From assembly GCA_900317055.1 (NCBI GenBank), contig ONFF01000027.1:1-39102 (forward strand): a DNA stretch of 39,102 bases, in the 5' to 3' direction. The notes under the pieces were generated by a model. It was given only the letters and a program-made list of their open reading frames with translations. It ran no database searches and was not told the DNA's origin. A program made the position numbers and the translations under genes. Source of the DNA: an uncultured Bacteroidales bacterium. Its GTDB lineage: Bacteria; Bacteroidota; Bacteroidia; Bacteroidales; F082. Shown here in pieces: positions 36,437 to 39,102 of this stretch. Position 1 is the stretch's first letter, and each line of letters opens with the position of its first letter.

Positions 36437-37312
36437 TTAAAGATCTTCTCTGACAAATCGTTTGAGTTCTGCCTGGAAGACGGATTTTTCGTTTGATTCG
36501 CGTTCCTTGAGTAAGTCGTATAGATTTGGATCAAAAATGTCGTCAATGGCATTGTTGAGAAGTTCAATCAGTTTCTCCGGTTTGACGGCATCCAACTCAA
36601 CTTGGCCGAGTCCGTCCCAGTGGACCGATCGGCTGTCAGTCACTTTTGTGGGCGCCGGTGGAAGATTCCATGCCGTGACCTGGCTTTCCACGAGGCAAAT
36701 GCGTCTTACTTCGATTGATTCACAGCCGAGATTGACTATATTCTCTTTCAATGCCCTGGGAATGTCTTCCCCCGATGGATCATAGTCGCCGAAATAGAGG
36801 ATAATAGGTTGTTGTCCTCTTTGATCGGCTTCCTTGAAACGTAACATGGCATCGTGAAGGAAGGTAAGTGATGGGTATCCTTTGCAGGCTCCAAGGGCCA
36901 CGCCTTGTCTCCAGCATGGTTTGTAGAAAACGCCTTCAAGGGCCTTCTTCTCGATGAAGACTTCAGGATAGTAAGCTTGGTTTTCCCAGCGGTTCAGTCG
37001 GTAAGAACTGATCCAAAGACCGACTTGTTCCTTCGCTTGGTCGATTTTGTCCTCCAAGACAGAAGGATACGCTTCGGTGTCCGTTGCAAGTGATCTGTCG
37101 CGGTCGCTGAAAGCATCGAAGGCGATGCTACCGTTCCATCGTGCAACACCCGTGGCGGCCACGACCCTTTTGTAGTGCTGGATGTCATTCGTCATTCCCC
37201 GGCTAACCAGTTGATAGTGCAATCCTCTGATGGTTAGCACTCCTGGTTCGTAGTTGCTCAGGATGTCTATTGATTGTTCTATAATCCAATCTCTTGTGAA
37301 TTGATCTTTCAT
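36437..37312 (-). CDS. TOPRIM protein related to TopoVI-A/Spo11
   Basis: A 291-residue protein. Residues 10-65 resemble a winged helix (TIRGLHYQLVSRGM). Residues 115-200 form a TOPRIM fold with Glu121 (EVFIEKKALEGVF) and Asp176/Asp178 (ILYFGDYDPSGEDIP), in the style of topoisomerase VI A-subunit-like phage proteins. No active-site Tyr can be assigned with certainty, so DNA cleavage is not assured. It sits in the early operon with the primase and is probably involved in replication or recombination. Coupled by ATGA to the gene upstream. Confidence 0.75.
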   Translation of the reverse strand: MKDQFTRDWIIEQSIDILSNYEPGVLTIRGLHYQLVSRGMTNDIQHYKRVVAATGVARWNGSIAFDAFSDRDRSLATDTEAYPSVLEDKIDQAKEQVGLWISSYRLNRWENQAYYPEVFIEKKALEGVFYKPCWRQGVALGACKGYPSLTFLHDAMLRFKEADQRGQQPIILYFGDYDPSGEDIPRALKENIVNLGCESIEVRRICLVESQVTAWNLPPAPTKVTDSRSVHWDGLGQVELDAVKPEKLIELLNNAIDDIFDPNLYDLLKERESNEKSVFQAELKRFVREDL

Positions 37313-37542
37313 TTCCCGTTGTCTTTATGTGTGAACAGTATGCAGGCGGGTTGGTTGAGTTTAATCCTCAAATGTCCGTTATTTGTCTTTTTGCTGAAGC
37401 GCGTCTTGCAGAAATATCCTGGCTCAGCAAGCGTGCTGCAACGGAAGCTATCAGCACACTGTCTGCAGGTGAGGTCTTTAATCACATCGGCAGCGATATC
37501 GGTGTCGATGTATTCTATCGGGTCGAAAAGCAGGCCGTCCAT
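37309..37542 (-). CDS. Small cysteine-rich protein (77 aa)
   Basis: Starts MDGLLFDPIEYIDTDIAADV. The block CRQCADSFRCSTLAEPGYFC has four Cys that could bind zinc, followed by a basic helical tail. It overlaps the TOPRIM gene by 4 bp. Function unknown; DNA binding is plausible. Confidence 0.65.
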   Translation of the reverse strand: MDGLLFDPIEYIDTDIAADVIKDLTCRQCADSFRCSTLAEPGYFCKTRFSKKTNNGHLRIKLNQPACILFTHKDNGK

Positions 37543-37546
37543 GGAG

Positions 37547-37897
37547 TTACGCGATTTTGAAGTTGTCGGCCAGGTCATCATGCCCTATTAAGCGCAAGGC
37601 GTGTTGCATTTCGTGGATATATTCTATTCCTTGGATTTCGCCGCGCCCAAAATAAAGTAATCCTTGATGTTCTTCGTATTTGACTCCATCTTTTCTGAAA
37701 TATCTGATAGAACCGATATTTTTGTAATTCTCAAAACCGTTGGCTTCGAGGATTTCTGGGGTGATTTCAATCGGCTCCACCTTAATCGGATTGTCGTAGA
37801 ACAAGGCTTCAATGAGTGTCGGCATGACCTGCATGACCTGCATGGCCTCGTTGTCGACAATCATCCAGTCGTTTACCATTAAATCTTGGGCTTTCAT
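37547..37897 (-). CDS. Hypothetical early protein (116 aa)
   Basis: Starts MKAQDLMVNDWMIVDNEAMQ with a strong GGAGG Shine-Dalgarno and a 4-bp overlap with the upstream gene. Mixed alpha/beta (PIEITPEILEANGFENY; GVKYEEHQGLLYFGRGE; YIHEMQHALRLIG). The EMQHALR block is a conserved-looking feature of Bacteroidota phage proteins, but no function is known. Confidence 0.72.
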   Translation of the reverse strand: MKAQDLMVNDWMIVDNEAMQVMQVMPTLIEALFYDNPIKVEPIEITPEILEANGFENYKNIGSIRYFRKDGVKYEEHQGLLYFGRGEIQGIEYIHEMQHALRLIGHDDLADNFKIA

Positions 37898-38127
37898 TGC
37901 TGGCCTCCTTCCACCGCCACTTCGGTTCCGAACACGGTGAGGCCGAAGCGGGCGGCCACACGGTCGATAAGGGATTGGTACTTCTTCTCGGGCAGGAACT
38001 TGCCCGTGGTCCAGTTGCTCCAGGTGGCGTTGGTGACGCAGCACTCCATGATGACGCCACGGCGGAACAGCTCGTAGTCGTTGGCCGTCAACTGGCCTCG
38101 AAGCTCGCTTAATTGGATTGTTTGCAT
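37894..38127 (-). CDS. First early gene: small HTH-like protein (77 aa)
   Basis: Starts MQTIQLSELRGQLTANDYEL. The stretch VTNATWSNWTTGKFLPEKKY resembles a Cro-like helix-turn-helix, with helices before and after. It is transcribed divergently from the repressor and is the first gene of the early operon, the usual place for a Cro-like regulator. Confidence 0.7.
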   Translation of the reverse strand: MQTIQLSELRGQLTANDYELFRRGVIMECCVTNATWSNWTTGKFLPEKKYQSLIDRVAARFGLTVFGTEVAVEGGQQ

Positions 38128-38168
38128 GTCGCTAAGGTTTGATTATGTGAGATTTTTTATTTAACTTT

Positions 38169-38182
38169 GTCAAATATTTGAC
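38169..38182. promoter_or_regulatory. Early operator GTCAAATATTTGAC
   Basis: A perfect 14-bp palindrome that overlaps the predicted start of the early minus-strand transcript and lies between the divergent repressor and early genes. It nearly matches the palindrome at 32434-32447. Confidence 0.7.
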
Positions 38183-38186
38183 GGTG

Positions 38187-38194
38187 CAAAGCTA
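38187..38194 (-). promoter_or_regulatory. Early promoter -7 element
   Basis: The minus strand reads TAGCTTTG, with the start near 38180, inside the 14-bp operator. The -33 box is not obvious. Confidence 0.6.
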
Positions 38195-38256
38195 TAGAAA
38201 AATATCATTCGTGATACGGGGGTATTAAATTTATAATAATTCTAAATTATAAATCT

Positions 38257-38598
38257 ATGGAATACAATGATTTAATGATTTTGGCAAAGCAGAAAAAAAT
38301 CTTACAGAAAGATTTATGCCAACGGTTGGATATAACACCCGCAGGGTTCAAAAGAGGGATTGAAAAAGGCACATTACCAATAAACAAGGTGGTTCCATTA
38401 TGCCAGATTTTGGGCATCAGTCCGAACGAGCTGCTGGGGTGGGAGGCGGCCCCGGGCGGCAACTATGCGGCGCACATCGGCGGGTCGAACACACAGAACT
38501 CCACCGAGGCCATCACGGCCCTCAGCGCCCAGCTGAAGGAGAAGGACCGCCAGATAGACCGTCTGCTGAAGATCGTGGAGAAGGGGAAAAAACAGTAG
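38257..38598 (+). CDS. XRE-like repressor
   Basis: A 113-residue protein. Residues 5-60 are an XRE-type helix-turn-helix (LAKQKKILQKDLCQRLDITPAGFKRGI; LCQILGISPNELL). The C-terminal 30 residues are a coiled coil (ALSAQLKEKDRQIDRLLKIV), probably for oligomerisation. No RecA-type self-cleaving domain is present, so induction must differ from lambda CI. It lies divergent to the early operon across the GTCAAATATTTGAC operator, making it the likely lysogeny repressor. The switch to GC-rich codons after residue 57 is notable. Confidence 0.82.
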   Translation: MEYNDLMILAKQKKILQKDLCQRLDITPAGFKRGIEKGTLPINKVVPLCQILGISPNELLGWEAAPGGNYAAHIGGSNTQNSTEAITALSAQLKEKDRQIDRLLKIVEKGKKQ

Positions 38599-38641
38599 GA
38601 AAATCGGCGCAAAACAATGAAAGAAACACCCCTAACCTGCT

Positions 38642-38666
38642 TGCGGAGAGAATTTTACTCTCCGCA
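38642..38666. repeat. Inverted repeat near attR
   Basis: TGCGGAGAG pairs with CTCTCCGCA over 9 bp around a 7-base loop. TCTCCGC also occurs in the att core, so the repeat may be a remnant or accessory recombination site. No T-run follows. Confidence 0.6.
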
Positions 38667-38670
38667 GACA

Positions 38671-38688
38671 CGGGTCAAAACCGGGTCA
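38671..38688 (+). repeat. Arm-type site candidates (CGGGTCA twice)
   Basis: CGGGTCA at 38671-38677 and 38682-38688, 11 bp apart, with a third copy inside the integrase promoter at 13064. Position near both att ends fits integrase arm binding. Confidence 0.5.
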
Positions 38689-38770
38689 AAACAATAGCAA
38701 AATCAGTGAAAAACCGAAGTCGAAACGGAAGAGAATCAATGAGATACGAAAAAGAGAAAGGGCTTGGGCA

Positions 38771-38787
38771 AATCCCTTTCTCTCCGC
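38771..38787 (+). other. attR core (17 bp)
   Basis: Right copy of AATCCCTTTCTCTCCGC. Just upstream GAGAAAGGG (38754-38762) is inverted to CCCTTTCTC in the core. Confidence 0.9.
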
Positions 38788-38792
38788 AAAAC

Positions 38793-38836
38793 AATCGGTA
38801 TAACCAAGTGATTATCACAAAGTTATACCGATTTTT
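38793..38836 (+). terminator. Original tRNA-Ser terminator, now 25.8 kb away
   Basis: A perfect 12-bp stem (AATCGGTATAAC with GTTATACCGATT) with a 17-base loop and T-run, starting 5 bases after attR. Before integration it would have followed tRNA-Ser(CGA) directly. Confidence 0.75.
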
Positions 38837-39027
38837 CATTTTACCCATCTACCAAAAAATCTACCGATTCCCTAAAACATTTGGATTGAATCCGTTTTGT
38901 TCACTTTCACCACATGCTTCTAACCCCCAAAACAACCCTTTTTCGCTTCAACTTCTGCTCTCGTTTTTGTGGAATAATCCGCGGCAACTTGGCTTTTTTG
39001 TACTTATTCCTATGAATTGGCAATGAG
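38837..39027. other. Chromosomal spacer without recognised feature
   Basis: AT-rich sequence after the terminator with no convincing gene, RNA or repeat on either strand. Together with 38599-38836 it makes a 429-bp stretch without a gene, the first part of which is the attR region. Confidence 0.6.
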
Positions 39028-39102
39028 TTAAGCCGATAATTTTTCATGGTTGATTGAAAAGTCATAGTTTCTTTGGTATTCAGAGTCTCTTCTGATGACG
39101 GC
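39028..39102 (-). CDS. Possible 3' end of a chromosomal gene (partial)
   Basis: A frame open to the window edge gives 24 residues ending RNYDFSINHEKLSA before TAA. It is too short to identify and could be chance. Confidence 0.3.
   Translation of the reverse strand, partial: AVIRRDSEYQRNYDFSINHEKLSA

Larger units (their letters stand above)
12981..38787. mobile_element. Integrated temperate element, probable tailless membrane-containing prophage
   Basis: The 17-bp sequence AATCCCTTTCTCTCCGC occurs at the 3' end of tRNA-Ser(CGA) (12981-12997) and again at 38771-38787, giving a 25,790-bp element. Inside are a tyrosine integrase next to the left end and a divergent repressor/early-operon switch next to the right end. 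There is also a TOPRIM-SF3 primase-helicase, lysis genes, a receptor-binding fibre and a long run of small membrane proteins. No terminase, portal, tape measure or tail tube protein is recognisable. A short FtsK/HerA-like ATPase, a small capsid candidate and about thirteen single-span proteins point to a tailless virus with a lipid membrane. A filamentous phage is less likely given the size, lysis genes and fibre. Confidence 0.92.

Overview
The host is a Bacteroidota bacterium, most likely a Bacteroidales-type gut or rumen species. The evidence is a Porin_10 protein and a GWxTD protein, promoters of the TTG-(17-20 nt)-TAnnTTTG class, and few Shine-Dalgarno sites in chromosomal genes. Positions 1-12,997 and 38,788-39,102 are chromosome. 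Positions 12,981-38,787 are a 25.79-kb integrated element flanked by a perfect 17-bp repeat of the 3' end of tRNA-Ser(CGA).

Left chromosomal arm. It starts with the tail of a 5S rRNA and its terminator, followed by a putative porin and a cation:proton antiporter. Next is an ADP-ribose-themed cluster: a NrtR-type Nudix/winged-helix regulator preceded by two or three copies of the palindrome GTGTA-N5-TACAC, a von Willebrand A protein with a macro-like C-terminus, and an ADP-ribosylglycohydrolase. aroQ follows. It converges on a minus-strand operon (GWxTD protein, LpxL-like acyltransferase, family 2 glycosyltransferase) and a TPR/transmembrane/LuxR-like regulator. Two tRNA-Ser genes (UGA, CGA) end the arm.

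The element reads as a temperate, probably tailless, membrane-containing virus. It has a tyrosine integrase at the left end and a divergent repressor/early-operon switch at the right end. It has no recognisable terminase, portal, tape measure or tail tube gene. It does have a small FtsK/HerA-like P-loop ATPase, a 195-aa capsid candidate with its own terminator, about thirteen single-span membrane proteins (several sharing an AYhhWKxRK-type anchor), a membrane-linked glucosaminidase, a membrane-linked HExxH protein, a u-spanin candidate and an SGNH-hydrolase fibre. The early operon (38,127 to 33,003, minus strand) encodes small DNA-binding and zinc proteins, a TopoVI-A/Spo11-like TOPRIM protein and a TOPRIM-SF3 primase-helicase. 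Beyond it lies an iteron-rich origin candidate (about 32,400-32,812). The middle operon (32,279 to 26,742) carries a nuclease-like gene, an RHH/coiled-coil protein, an outer-membrane barrel, the ATPase and small proteins. The late operon (26,517 to 14,368) starts from a promoter preceded by seven 10-bp tandem repeats.

The most unusual feature is a pattern repeated three times. Each of three different PBECR-like nuclease genes (19,025-19,546; 28,389-28,799; 31,821-32,279) is met at its 3' end by an oppositely transcribed small RNA with a TAnnTTTG promoter, a folded body, and a terminator hairpin that overlaps the last codons of the nuclease gene. This suggests RNA-controlled nuclease modules. 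All functional statements are inferred from sequence alone.
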